Of a stretch of 64,000 bases of DNA, positions 20,045 through 30,255 are shown one piece after another. Origin of the DNA: Cercospora beticola (taxonomy: Eukaryota > Ascomycota > Dothideomycetes > Mycosphaerellales > Mycosphaerellaceae); contig NC_088935.1 of NCBI RefSeq assembly GCF_033473495.1, positions 3,720,001-3,784,000 of the forward strand. Direction: 5' to 3'. Under the pieces are notes generated by a model. That model did no database searches. It had not been told where the DNA came from and saw only the letters and a list, made by a program, of their open reading frames with translations. The translations under genes and the position numbers were made by a program. Each line of letters opens with the position of its first letter. Within the stretch, counting starts at the first letter, position 1.

Positions 20045-22052
20045 TCAAATAGCAACAGCAACACGATTGCTAGCGAATCGCTTGAGACTTGGGATGAAAG
20101 CCGCAGACAAGATTGCCAGGCACCCGAAGCCGATGGTCGTGTACCTGATATCTGCGTCAGCGAAACGAGCTATGCTTAGTGTATTGAAGGACAAACCAGA
20201 GATAATGCAAGCTTTCCGCATAAGCCCACTGTTTACCCAAACCAGCGGCAGCCAGAATCTGCGGCGTGACGCCGGGAAGCTGAGCAGCTTGTACGGGTCC
20301 CAGTGTAGCGTAAGTGGCCACGAATGGCCGCAATTGATCGATTGGAAGACCAGCGCCTATAGCGTAGGCCGCGAGCTGTTGTGGAAGGCGTGTGCGGAGT
20401 TGATCCGAGAAGATGGCGTAGAAGATGCTGGGAACATGTTAGTCATGCGAACACTGCGCCGAGTAAAGTCGTTTTACCTGTAACCAACGGAACCTCCGAC
20501 AGCTCTTACTGAGAGTGAAAGGGCTGCACACGTGGTGATAAAAGCATCTGGAGAGGCGATCATCGCTACTGTGGCGCTCGGCACGATCAAACCACCAAGA
20601 CCAAGTGATGCCAGTACACCAAATGCCACTGACATGATTTCGTTCTCAGGAGTCATGACAGCCAGAGCACCACCAAAGCAAGTCAACATAACAGCAGCCA
20701 ACCCCAGAATATAACGAGGACCTCCAGGCCAGATGCTGAGAGCAGCATTAAACACAACAGCACCAGTCGCAACGGCCAATGCTCCTGCGAACCCACGAAG
20801 GCCAATAGGTACGACGGCGGTGCCCCAGACATTTTTGATCGTCACTGGCCAGAAGTTGAGTAAGCTGTAGAAATTCATACCTGCCACGAATGCGACTCCA
20901 AATGCGAGGGCGACGGTGCGCTGGCCTTGGAACAAGCCATGAGGAATCATGGGGTTTGGCGCGAATTTCCATTCCCAGATTGTGAAGACTACTAACAGGA
21001 GGAGTCCGATGATTAGCATGGAGAGGACGAAGGCGGAGGACCATGGGTGGGTGTAGCCGCCGGATTGGAGCGCAACGAGTCTGTGGGGTAAATAGTCAGC
21101 GATAAGTAAGGGCACTTGTGGGCAGAGCCAGATTACAGAAGTGTAAGGCCGGCGGTGCTCAAGATTCCACCAAGGTAGTCAATCTGTTTGACGACCGTCT
21201 TCCATGGAAGCTCTGACGTCCTTGAATGTCCTCTGGGATGATAGAGAGCAACCAGTCCGACGAGGGTGGCAGCGTTGTAGATTCTACGACGAAGTCAGTC
21301 TGACCGAAGTTTTTCAGATGGGTGCGTACCGAAGATACTCACAACGGAATCCAACCTGCCCATCGCCATGACAAATTTCTGCCAAAAAGCTCCGAGTACA
21401 TGACATATGGGGCAAAGGGAAAGACGAATATAGTGATGATGGCACTTGCATATCCTCGATGCTTGACCGGCATTGCTTCAGCGAGACTGTCAGGAAAAAG
21501 TTGTTAGTGTTAGACAAAGACACTCTATGCAGACCTCAATACTCACCCAGCCAGCCCTGTCAGCTCACCAATACCTGCGCCGACACCAGCAATTGCCATT
21601 CCCGCAACAGCTTGTGCGAAGCTATTTGCAAGAGCCAGTAGCAGACATCCCACACAGAGCAATACCGCACCAATGATACTGATCCATCGTTTCCCAAAGA
21701 TATCTTGCGTGTAGCCAACGAAGGGGCAGACAGCTCCGATGGCAAGTGTGTTCGCGACCGGAAGCCAGCTAGCGACGCTTGGAGAATTCAAATCGGCCAC
21801 GATGTAATTGAGTGATCCTCCCACGAAGTACAAAACCAGTTGCGATCCAGTATAGAGCATAGACAGAATACTGATGACGAGAACTTTGCGAAAGGTCCAA
21901 CCGACTTTGCCATCGGAGTCATCACCCTTGAAAGCATGTTGATTTAATAGGTCAGGGTCACCTAGTGCATGCTTGTTCTGTTTCTCGTCAACAATATCGA
22001 CATCTCGGTCGCTGATCATGGCAGCTGAGTTCTTCATTTTGGAAAACGACAA
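20045..22052 (-). CDS. MFS transporter, Tri12/siderophore-efflux-like
   Basis: Six exons (22052-21547, 21486-21343, 21283-21137, 21080-20478, 20427-20197, 20144-20045) join in phase to 576 residues. The introns are 60, 59, 56, 50 and 52 bp. After a 50-residue hydrophilic N-terminus there are many membrane segments, consistent with the 14 spans usual for the Tri12 drug:H+ antiporter group. Family marks are SVASWLPVANTLA, FGKRWISIIGA, GVGAGIGELTGLAG spanning intron 1, and the C-terminal KRFASNRVAVAI. It probably exports or imports a small organic molecule at the plasma membrane. Its position at the edge of the acyl-CoA gene block suggests it moves the pathway substrate or product. A CCGAGG hexamer lies upstream at 22318-22323. 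Confidence 0.88.
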
Positions 22053-23137
22053 TCCCTGCCTTGTATGGGTTGGTCTGAGATGTTCAACAAGTTTGTAAGG
22101 AGAGCAAGGCCACGCGCGGCCATGTGGCAGAGTTTATTGATCGATGCTCTTCTTGCATCTCTCAGTCCTCACCTGATCTACTGCTACTGGGGAAGGAGTC
22201 CAGGAGGGGAAACCAAGACTTGGCCAAGGAGGCAATACCGTGCTTTTTCCGGTGCTCCTCATTTCAAATGTTGATTGATGTTCATGTCTTCATGGAGTAG
22301 GCGATTGGAATCGTATCCCGAGGGTTTTGACCTCCACCCGTGTTTTCTAGCGGTCAGATCTGCAGAGAACGCTAGGTGTACTACTCCATGGCACCCAGCT
22401 GATATCATGATTAGGGGCCCAAACTTGGACTCTCTACTGTCGTTGTACTGTGTCTGCGCCTCAGACCAGTATAGCAAGCGTCTTCGATTGCATCAAGCCT
22501 GATTGGACATAGTCTGTAAGACGTCGGGAATCCTGAGCAGCTTGGGATAGTACCGTGATTTACGCCCTTCTTATTTCCGCGAAGTTTATGTTGCGTTTTT
22601 CGGGCCCGAAGTTGCCGCGCACAGGTGACTGATGAGGACCTGAAGCTGTCGTCGAAGCGCGCAACATCGTTCTCAGCACGATCTCATTCAGCGGCACGCT
22701 CCAATGCTCCCCATCAGCAATGAATGCCCGGAACATCAGGTTCTGCCCCTCCCATGCTCTGGAAATACCATCAGGGGTTCCTGCCGAGGACTAGTGAGTT
22801 CTCCATCAACGGAGCATACTTGAAGAGTTGGAAGTCGCAAAGGGAAGGGAGGACAAGGTGTATTGCTCGAGACAGTGGCAAAGAGTCGCTGTGAGCAGAG
22901 TGGAGATGGGCGTGTTGGTGTCAGAACGATGATTAGAAGTGCTGCCTTCTGTGAGTGGCGGAGGAGGAAGGAAGCCATGAGCCCTTTCAGGGACATGCCG
23001 AGAAACCCCGCTTCTGGAACACCTCCTACGCACACCTCACGCCTACGATCTGCACTACTGAGAGCAAGGTGAGTCTGGCAAGCAGCACCACGCAGCCGAC
23101 CAGCACAGGCGCTCACACAGACATCACAGCATCGAGC
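22053..23137. promoter_or_regulatory. Divergent promoter region, MFS / CTF1-type regulator
   Basis: About 1.1 kb between divergent starts. It carries two CCGAGG hexamers (22318-22323 and 22794-22799), the reverse complement of the CCTCGG core bound by FarA/CTF1-type fatty-acid regulators. I looked here for an upstream exon with a zinc cluster for the next gene and found none. No other gene is seen. Confidence 0.4.
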
Positions 23138-24898
23138 ATGGGTATCGCGGATCTCCTGCGAGACCTGCCCAAGTCGGTCAGCTTTCCGCTCGACCCTTCT
23201 CGCCTTAGCATCGCCGACCACCACGACCTCGAGCAGTATGGCGGCCTGGTCCTCCCCCCTACACCGCTCCGCGGCCTCATACTACAAGCCTTCGCCGAAT
23301 TCGTGTATCCCCAGCTGCCTGTGGTCAATCTTGGGCAACTAATCGACACGATTGACTCTAACGCGCAAAATGCTTCCGAGCCGGTGAGCCTGGTGCTCTT
23401 CCAGGCCATCATGTTCGCCGGTGTGGCTTGCATTCCGGTCGAGCAACTGAAACGGCATGGCTGGTCTTCCCACTTCGAGGCCCGCCGCCAGCTGTTCAAT
23501 CGCGTGGAGGCATGTTTCCACGTCTCTGTCCACCACCGGCTCTGTGACCCCGTGAGTCTGATCCAGTCATTGGTCCTGATGACGCTTTGGTATGATCCTG
23601 GGCGGGACCAACGCCGGGATAGCCATCACTGGATGCGCATCGCTCTGAATCTGGCTGGAGACATTGGTATGCTCCATCCTCGCGCACATAGCTCTCACCC
23701 GCACGATCCGGCTCGAGAGAGGTTGTGGAGGAGAATTGCGTGGACCATGTACGCACGAGACCGGATCATTCAGCTAGGAGCGCGCCGTCCTGCCCTTATT
23801 CATCCCAACGACTTCACGCTGGCGCCCCTGTCCATCGACGACTTCGAGCTGCAGCCTCTACTTTACCGGAGGCCCTCCTGTCTGCCTGCTGAATGCACGC
23901 TGTTCCGTGATCCATGTCAACTGTTCAACATGGCGGAAATCATCATCGAGCAAATAGGATTGTTAAGACATATCGACGAAGTTTGGACCGCACACGAGCA
24001 GCTGAAAAGCTCCATCTCACGCGGATCCGCCGCTTCCACGGTACTGGCCTGCGATGCCAGACTGAAAGCAAAGTGGACCGAATTCTTGAGACATGAAGTG
24101 CCTACACATCTCGAAAATCAGCAGCAAAAGAGCGCCATGGTTCAGCGTGCTGTGCTCAAACTTCTATGCAATACAACCATCTCGGCGCTCCACCGGCCAC
24201 TGGTTCTCCGCGAAAGTCATGGACCACAACCACAATTAGATCGGAGGATACTTCAACAGTGTCACGCCACCCTTGAAGATGCAACACGGCAGATCACGGG
24301 CGTCGCGAGCCTTATGCTGGAGAATGACCTTTGGCTCTGCCTTCCTGCCAGCGTGGTCGCCTCTCTTCTTTCTGCGCTCATCGTGCATATCATATCGACA
24401 AAAGCTACAAGCGAGGACGTAAGAAATGCAAGTCTGCGAGGCTTCCACCAGTGTCTCCGGCTTTTGGCGCGCCTTCGATCCAGACATGCAAACGCTGATG
24501 ACACCTACCGATTCCTCGAGGGTACCATTATGAGCATGCGAAACAGTTCCGAGCCGGAGTCATTCGAGGTGAAAGAACTCGCAAATCTCCTTGAACAGAC
24601 CAGCAACGAGCAATCAAACACCAAAAGTCTGGTGAACGCAGGACTTCCCGAGCCTGACTCCTCATTCATGATGACGGCAGAAGACGATGGCAGTATGTTT
24701 CAGTGGCTCTCTAATGATAACATGCTGCCTGAGTCACCGCTGTCGGATTTTGAGCTTCTGCCCAGCACCGCGATGGCTCAGGAGACAGCGTTCCCTGACA
24801 TGTATTCGCTCTTCGACGACCAAATGGCCCAGCCATCCAGAGACGACTCCAGCCTCCAAGACTATGACTTCTTACAGTTGATCTCACAACAAGTTTGA
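23138..24898 (+). CDS. Fungal-specific transcription factor domain protein, CTF1-beta-like, no zinc cluster seen
   Basis: 586 residues from the first in-frame ATG at 23138; the frame is open upstream to 22955 but only through non-ATG codons. Residues 45-330 carry the fungal transcription factor regulatory (middle homology) domain in the cutinase-regulator style: LILQAFAEFVYPQLPVVN, LVLFQAIMFAGVACIP, DPVSLIQSLVLMTLWYDP, HHWMRIALNLAGDIGM, and ERLWRRIAWTMYARDR. The C-terminus is acidic (LSDFELLP, DMYSLFDD), a plausible activation region. A Zn2Cys6 DNA-binding motif is absent from the ORF and I could not find it in three frames upstream, so the gene is either truncated or acts without it. It sits between the MFS carrier and thioesterase and is a candidate regulator of the block. 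Confidence 0.8.
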   Translation: MGIADLLRDLPKSVSFPLDPSRLSIADHHDLEQYGGLVLPPTPLRGLILQAFAEFVYPQLPVVNLGQLIDTIDSNAQNASEPVSLVLFQAIMFAGVACIPVEQLKRHGWSSHFEARRQLFNRVEACFHVSVHHRLCDPVSLIQSLVLMTLWYDPGRDQRRDSHHWMRIALNLAGDIGMLHPRAHSSHPHDPARERLWRRIAWTMYARDRIIQLGARRPALIHPNDFTLAPLSIDDFELQPLLYRRPSCLPAECTLFRDPCQLFNMAEIIIEQIGLLRHIDEVWTAHEQLKSSISRGSAASTVLACDARLKAKWTEFLRHEVPTHLENQQQKSAMVQRAVLKLLCNTTISALHRPLVLRESHGPQPQLDRRILQQCHATLEDATRQITGVASLMLENDLWLCLPASVVASLLSALIVHIISTKATSEDVRNASLRGFHQCLRLLARLRSRHANADDTYRFLEGTIMSMRNSSEPESFEVKELANLLEQTSNEQSNTKSLVNAGLPEPDSSFMMTAEDDGSMFQWLSNDNMLPESPLSDFELLPSTAMAQETAFPDMYSLFDDQMAQPSRDDSSLQDYDFLQLISQQV

Positions 24899-25311
24899 AA
24901 CTTTGCAAATTGCCGAGAGAGGCGTTGTCTTTTTATCAGAGCATCAAGCATGGAGCACGCATTTGTATTACGATCTTATGATATGCATCCGGTCTGGAAA
25001 GCTGGTCGGGATGGCTAAGCAGCTACTTGAGCTCTTACGAGAGAGCGATACTGATGCACAAAGACGTGCTCATGATTTTGTAATTATGTAGTCTTCTGGA
25101 GCTTCAGACCTGATGCTGCTTTATACAACAATGGTCCTTGTTGACAACCACGGAAGAGAAATCAGTAGCAGGCTACTGCTGCCGCTGTCAAAGGTGGTGT
25201 TGTATCGTTGCGCACAAAGGACTGGAAACTATAGGCCGCTATAGGCCCTTTGCCGGCATGCTGATGTTTCATGCCAAAGTCTTCACATCTTCCCGGAAGC
25301 CAACTGCGGCT
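24899..25311. other. Intergenic, convergent 3' flanks
   Basis: Between the regulator (+) and thioesterase (-) stops. It contains a short tandem of a CTATAGGCC unit near 25231-25249 and nothing else. Confidence 0.5.
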
Positions 25312-26244
25312 TTAGTCTAATGACACCCTTGGCTCTGTCAGTAGAGATCTCGTTGGATGTGTCGGCAGACGAACCTCTTGCATACAAGTCGCTAAAAGTT
25401 TTCCAGAATGCGAATACATTCGTCCTTGTACGAGTCCTCGGCCCTCTCCTGCCCAAAGCGGTTCCATTTCCATGTAGATCCACTCGTCTGCTCGGAATTC
25501 GTAGCAGTGGAAGTGGATGACATGGTCGAGTGAGACCATCATGCCTATCGTTGGTGGCAGTTCTCTACCACCCGACTCTGTTGGTCGATCATGTGTACCC
25601 GTGAAACGGTGATCCATTCGCAGGCCCATCACTTGAGCTATCGCTGTGATGAAGTAGCTGTCGCTCAGACACGCAAGTGCGGCTAGATGGGTCTGTATAT
25701 TGTCTCTTTTGCGAAACGGTAGGCGGGCACGAAGCCATACGACCTTTCGCATCGCTGGTAGGGTCGGAGAGTCGTGAGGAAAAATGGTCTCGATGTTTAG
25801 AAAGGGCTTTGCATCGTCGTAGTGATCGTCTTCAATTGATTCGGGCGGTGATAGTATTATTACAGCGCTCTTTCGTACCAAATTTGACGCTCGATCCTCT
25901 GAGCTTCGGGGAGAAAATCGTATGCTTGCAGTAAAGACTACTGTATCATTTTGGATGGCCTTCACTCTAGTCAAGAGTGCCGCAGCACACCCATTGGAAA
26001 TATGAACCAGGTAGGTGATGGGAGTAGTACTACTGCCAGCTTTCAGGAATTGGCATTGCATTGACCGGACGAGAAGTGAAGGAGCCACAGACTCCTGGGC
26101 AGCTGCAAGACTTTGGGATATCAGCACACCGCCATAGATCCCTCGTGAGCCCAAAGGGTGCCAGACTGGATTTGTAGTAACGAGCGTGCGGGTGGACTTT
26201 TGAGTATCAGTGGCTACTGATCGCAGCTCCAGCATTTGTTCCAT
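25312..26244 (-). CDS. Acyl-CoA thioesterase II (TesB-type double hotdog)
   Basis: Single exon, 310 residues, about the usual length for TesB/peroxisomal acyl-CoA thioesterases that hydrolyse acyl-CoA to free acid and CoA. The N-terminal hotdog has NPVWHPLGSRGIYGG and QSLAAAQESV. The C-terminal hotdog has MMVSLDHVIHFH, holding the active-site Asp of the family, and GRGLVQGRMYSHSGKLLATCMQEV, holding the Gln of the Asp-Ser/Thr-Gln network. The C-terminus (RVSLD) lacks a PTS1, unlike several neighbours, so its compartment is uncertain. It could release CoA or the end product of the pathway encoded around it. Confidence 0.92.
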   Translation of the reverse strand: MEQMLELRSVATDTQKSTRTLVTTNPVWHPLGSRGIYGGVLISQSLAAAQESVAPSLLVRSMQCQFLKAGSSTTPITYLVHISNGCAAALLTRVKAIQNDTVVFTASIRFSPRSSEDRASNLVRKSAVIILSPPESIEDDHYDDAKPFLNIETIFPHDSPTLPAMRKVVWLRARLPFRKRDNIQTHLAALACLSDSYFITAIAQVMGLRMDHRFTGTHDRPTESGGRELPPTIGMMVSLDHVIHFHCYEFRADEWIYMEMEPLWAGEGRGLVQGRMYSHSGKLLATCMQEVRLPTHPTRSLLTEPRVSLD

Positions 26245-26648
26245 GGATGATGTGGCTTGCTCGAATCATCGGGTGAGGTTGAGACCGCATATCACTCGCA
26301 TGCAGTATCTATTTTCGATGCAATCTTCGACGAGAGGCTCAATTTGGTAAGTGACAGCCGCTGCAGGATGTTGACCTTGGGAATTATTTGCACAATGGAA
26401 ATGTCCCGGCAATAGAGCCGTCCTGGGCTTGGCGTCTAGCGTCAATATCTCGATGTCTGTAGTTCACAAGTCGGTCTATATGGCCTGGAATAGTAAGATG
26501 GTGCTGCTTTGGCGGTAAAGAGGGAATTCTAAGCAAGTACAGTGACCACAACGCACTTTCATACGGCTTTCATACGACTGCGAATGGAATTTCCTCTACT
26601 ACAAAGCATTGTGACCGGCCTGCCAACATGGAGACTCACAAAGCTCTT
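26245..26648. other. Intergenic between thioesterase and alcohol dehydrogenase
   Basis: 5' flank of the thioesterase and 3' flank of the dehydrogenase. No gene or motif is recognised. Confidence 0.5.
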
Positions 26649-27943
26649 TCAACTGAGGTCTACTACAAGCCGTCCCTGCACTTGTCCTCCAGCTAACTCA
26701 GTGAACAGATCTTGTAGTTTCTCCATCCTTTCTATCCGATAGTGAGGTCGAACCAAGCCCCTTGCCGCCATCTCCAAGACTTGGACAGCATCGATGCGAT
26801 TACCCACGGATGATCCGACAATGCTGAGCTCTTTCGCAATGATGGTAGAAGGAGCTGCTCCGTCCAGATTGACAGGCTCGCCCTCGGGCATACCCACACA
26901 CACAAGCTTGCCGTGATGAGCAAGCATGGACAGAGCCTGCCCGTAGGCCCGATTGTTTCCTGCGACGACGAGGGCCACATTCACGCCGTTGTCGATCGAA
27001 AGAGCTTTGACCGCGGTTACCGTGTCATCAACTGTGTCGAAACCAACAAAGTGCTCCGCACCACACTCGAGGACCAGATCCTTTTTGCTGCTGTGATCGA
27101 TGCCGATGACCCGGAGACCCATACCCCGGGCTGCTATCTGAACTGCGAGGTGACCAAGACCTCCACCTGCCCCTAGCACAGCGACGCTGCTTCCGGACTC
27201 TACATTGGCCTTCCGTAAGGCTGCATAGGCAGTCAATCCTGCACATAGCATTGGTGCAGCTGCTGAGCTCTCCAGAGCATCAGGGATCGGGGTCACATAT
27301 GTCGCGGGCGCCGGGCAGTATTGAGCAAGCGTTCCAGGGGTGTAGTATCCAGAGATCTTTCGGCCTCCCGAGCAAGCAGTCTCGTAGCCACTGAGGCATG
27401 ATCCTTCAACGAACCAGAACCGTCAGCATCCTGTCATCAACGACTTATCTCAAAGCGCCTTGGAGACTTACTACAGGTACCACAGGCATATGCAGTCCAT
27501 TTGATGCCCACACGTTCCCCGAGCTTGCGATACTTCTCTGATCCCGTTCCAAGCTTCACCACACTTCCCACGCCCTCGTGACCACCAATCTGACCCGGTT
27601 GTGTCGGATACGGGAGAGCCTTCCAACTGTTAATTAGAAGCTCTAGTCAGCATGCACGCACTACGAGCTTCCGATCCTCGGATGTTCGTACCTATTCATC
27701 ATCACAGCCAAGTCAGAATGGCAAAGGCCCGAGTGAGTCCTTGAGGAAGTCTGTCAGAAATTCATCCTTGCGCAATTTCATCCTCAGAGATACTTCTTAC
27801 AGCTGCACCAATACCTCTCCTGGACCCGGAACAGGCATTGCGACATCATCTTTGATCTCGATGGCGATTTCACCAGGCTTGGAATAAGTGCAAGCTCTGA
27901 AAGTTGCTGGAAGAGAATCTCCGGCGCTTTGTTCAGATGCCAT
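26649..27943 (-). CDS. Zinc-dependent alcohol dehydrogenase (ADH1-like MDR)
   Basis: Four exons (27943-27801, 27739-27692, 27626-27472, 27403-26649), with introns of 61, 65 and 68 bp, give 366 residues. Catalytic zinc ligands are visible in THSGLCHSDL (Cys) and GGHEGVGSVV (His-Glu). The structural-zinc cysteines are in ACGTCRSCLSGYETAC. The Rossmann loop is VLGAGGGLGHLAVQIA. An Asp at the end of the second strand (VIGIDHSS) favours NAD over NADP. It interconverts alcohols and aldehydes and is cytosolic by appearance (no targeting signal). Next to an enoate reductase and acyl-CoA enzymes it could oxidise an alcohol substrate to the aldehyde. A CCTCGG hexamer lies at 28070-28075, 127 bp upstream of the ATG. 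Confidence 0.92.
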
Positions 27944-28611
27944 GGTCAAGTTTGTGCGATAGTTCTGATTAACGACGCTTTCAAGACACTGCGATCTATT
28001 CTGTAGTGAGATGTATTCTCTCCAGATGGTGAACCCAGCAGTGAAGCTCTCTGCGGACCGGAGCCTTCTCCTCGGTGGAGCATTGTTTCCGTGACCGAAT
28101 GTGGCACGAAGCCGACCATGGTTGTTGTCCGCGCTATTCCCTGGAGCACTTTGAATGGAAGGTCGATCAACAACCTTCAGATCTTGATTAAGCTTAGAGC
28201 TCTTTCGGACGTCGGGTGTGTTCGAGCTTTATGACCTGCAACGCTGAGATATTTTGTTCAGAGGTATGTGTCGCTCTATACGAAGTCCGAATGTGAGGCC
28301 TAGTTTCCAAGACCCGATGAAGGTGTCATGGCAAAGTGAAAGCGCCTAGATCATGCAACTGGTTAGAATTGAGAAGTTCTCTTGCGCCTCTTCATCTGTA
28401 TTCTCTGAACACCATGCAGTGCCCTCCTGATGCAGAACAAATCATAGTGATACCGTTGCCTTCATCTGCTCCTTGATTCTACAAGATATCTATGCCTCCT
28501 CGACAAGCGATTAATCAAAGATTTCTGCAAGTAATTCGCGTGAAATCTGTTGTCTTCTAAAACCACTGCACGGTTGGTCTTTGGCACTGTATCGTAGAAT
28601 TCACTGCATCT
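27944..28611. promoter_or_regulatory. Upstream region of the alcohol dehydrogenase
   Basis: Holds the ADH promoter, including CCTCGG at 28070-28075, and the 3' flank of the Old Yellow Enzyme gene. No gene is seen. Confidence 0.4.
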
Positions 28612-29895
28612 CTACTTGATCATCCAGCTGAGTTGATGGGCCTGGGCAATTTGGACGCCCAACTCCTTGGCCCAATTCGCTACAAGATTTGGATCCTTGA
28701 GAAACTGTCGTCCTACGACAGCGACGTTCAGGCCTTTGTCGATCTGCGCTTGTGCGACGGAAGCTGTCGTAATATTCCCGACTGTACCAACAGCAACTTC
28801 ATCGCCGACCACTTGTTTGATGGCATGTGCAAAATGAGCTTGGTTGGCATCGCCCTGTAGTACCTTTTGAGAGACATGGCTCCCTCCGTATGACACGTCA
28901 ATTAGGTCTACACCCAGTCCAGCCAATATTTGAGCCAAGTGAACAGCATCCTCTGGTGTCCACGATCGGTCTGCAAACTCCGTGTCTTCTAGTCCATCGG
29001 ACCCAGATATGCGGACGAATAGGGGCATATCTGTGGGCATCACTGCTCTTAGATCCTCAATCACCAATCGCAACAAGCGTGTGCGATTGTCGAACGAGCC
29101 GCCAAAGTCGTCTGTCCGCACATTCGACAACGGGGAGCAGAAGCTGTGAAGTAGATAGCCATGCGCGGCATGACATTCTATTGCATCGACCCCAGCGTGG
29201 ACCGCTCGTCGAGCACTGGTACGAAAGGCTGCACGGACTCGGTCGATGTCCTCTGGATCCATTGCACGTACTGGTGCATTCCGATCAGACCAAGAGATGG
29301 AGCTAGGCCCAATGACCTCTGAAGGCCACCCTCCAGCCACCACTTCGGAGATCGCGGGTGGGAAAGCAAGCCACGGAGCCACCATACTGGCCTTTCGACC
29401 TGCGTGAGCCAACTGAATCCCAATTTTCTGGCCTTGTGAGTGCGCGAAGTCAACTATTCGGCGGAGTGGCTCAATCTGCGAATCTTTCCAGAGACCAGTA
29501 TCTTCAGGCGTGGTCCGTCCTTGCGGCTCTACTGCTGTAGCCTCCACCATTGTCAGGCCGGGTCCGCGCATCAGAAAAGACGACAGATGCGCCATATGCC
29601 AGTCGGTCTGGTGTCCGTCCTGCGCAGAGTATTGACACATGGGTGAGACCATAATTCGGTTCTGCATTGTCATGCCCCGAAGGGTCAGCGGCTTGAACAA
29701 AGAGACTGCTTCATCGCTCGGCGCCTTTGCTGTTCCTGCAGGAGGTTCCTGGGCGGGAGTGAAGTAAGGGGCATCGCGTGCAGCGGCATTGATGATGGTA
29801 GACAGTCGTCGAGTTGTGCCGGGACACACATCTGTGCCATTCAGTATCTTTTCTGGTATCCGGAGGCTGAGCCGTGTTCTTGTGAAGCAAGACAT
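28612..29895 (-). CDS. NADH:flavin oxidoreductase, Old Yellow Enzyme (YqjM-like)
   Basis: Single exon, 427 residues, an FMN-dependent ene-reductase of the YqjM (thermophilic-like) class that reduces activated C=C bonds of enals, enones or unsaturated acyl compounds. Visible marks are MSPMCQYSA with the flavin-tuning Cys, QLAHAGRKA, ECHAAHGYLLHSF with the His pair that binds the carbonyl, and the late phosphate-binding region VGTVGNITTA to VVGRQFLKDPNL. About 60 residues precede the barrel, more than in bacterial relatives. This extension (RLSLRIPEKI, TTRRLSTIINAA) could be a targeting peptide. It is transcribed divergently from the acyl-CoA dehydrogenase with 360 bp between starts, so shared regulation is likely. 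Confidence 0.92.
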   Translation of the reverse strand: MSCFTRTRLSLRIPEKILNGTDVCPGTTRRLSTIINAAARDAPYFTPAQEPPAGTAKAPSDEAVSLFKPLTLRGMTMQNRIMVSPMCQYSAQDGHQTDWHMAHLSSFLMRGPGLTMVEATAVEPQGRTTPEDTGLWKDSQIEPLRRIVDFAHSQGQKIGIQLAHAGRKASMVAPWLAFPPAISEVVAGGWPSEVIGPSSISWSDRNAPVRAMDPEDIDRVRAAFRTSARRAVHAGVDAIECHAAHGYLLHSFCSPLSNVRTDDFGGSFDNRTRLLRLVIEDLRAVMPTDMPLFVRISGSDGLEDTEFADRSWTPEDAVHLAQILAGLGVDLIDVSYGGSHVSQKVLQGDANQAHFAHAIKQVVGDEVAVGTVGNITTASVAQAQIDKGLNVAVVGRQFLKDPNLVANWAKELGVQIAQAHQLSWMIK

Positions 29896-30255
29896 GGTGA
29901 ACTGGGTCGAACCGAAACCGAGACACCAACAAAGTCTGCCTCAGGCCACACGTGGCGAGACTTCAACTTCAATCTTTGCGAACCACACATGCAACTTGAG
30001 ATACATTTTGATCGCATCTCAGATTCACAGTCGGCACTGATGAGATGAGTGAGGAGGTTCTGACTTCACTAGCTCGCGGGAATAGAGCGGTTCTCCCACG
30101 GTGGCTGCTTCCGAGTTCCACTGCTGATCTGCATGCCGCTGCCGGATTCGAACTTCGGAGCAACGACTCTCGGAGGTCAGACATGATGTGAGAATCTATC
30201 ATGAATAGAGCCGACACTTCCTCTGCAAGATCGTCCACTCATCATCACCTTCAAG
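29896..30255. promoter_or_regulatory. Shared promoter region, ene-reductase / acyl-CoA dehydrogenase
   Basis: 360 bp between two divergent start codons. I found no exact CCTCGG core here, although a related CTCGGAGG occurs near 30170. Confidence 0.45.

Noticed and set aside
22863..23072. Degenerate zinc-cluster exon for the 23 kb regulator (CEWRRRKEAM)
   Set aside because: Only one cysteine, different frame, and no phase-compatible splice to the regulator.
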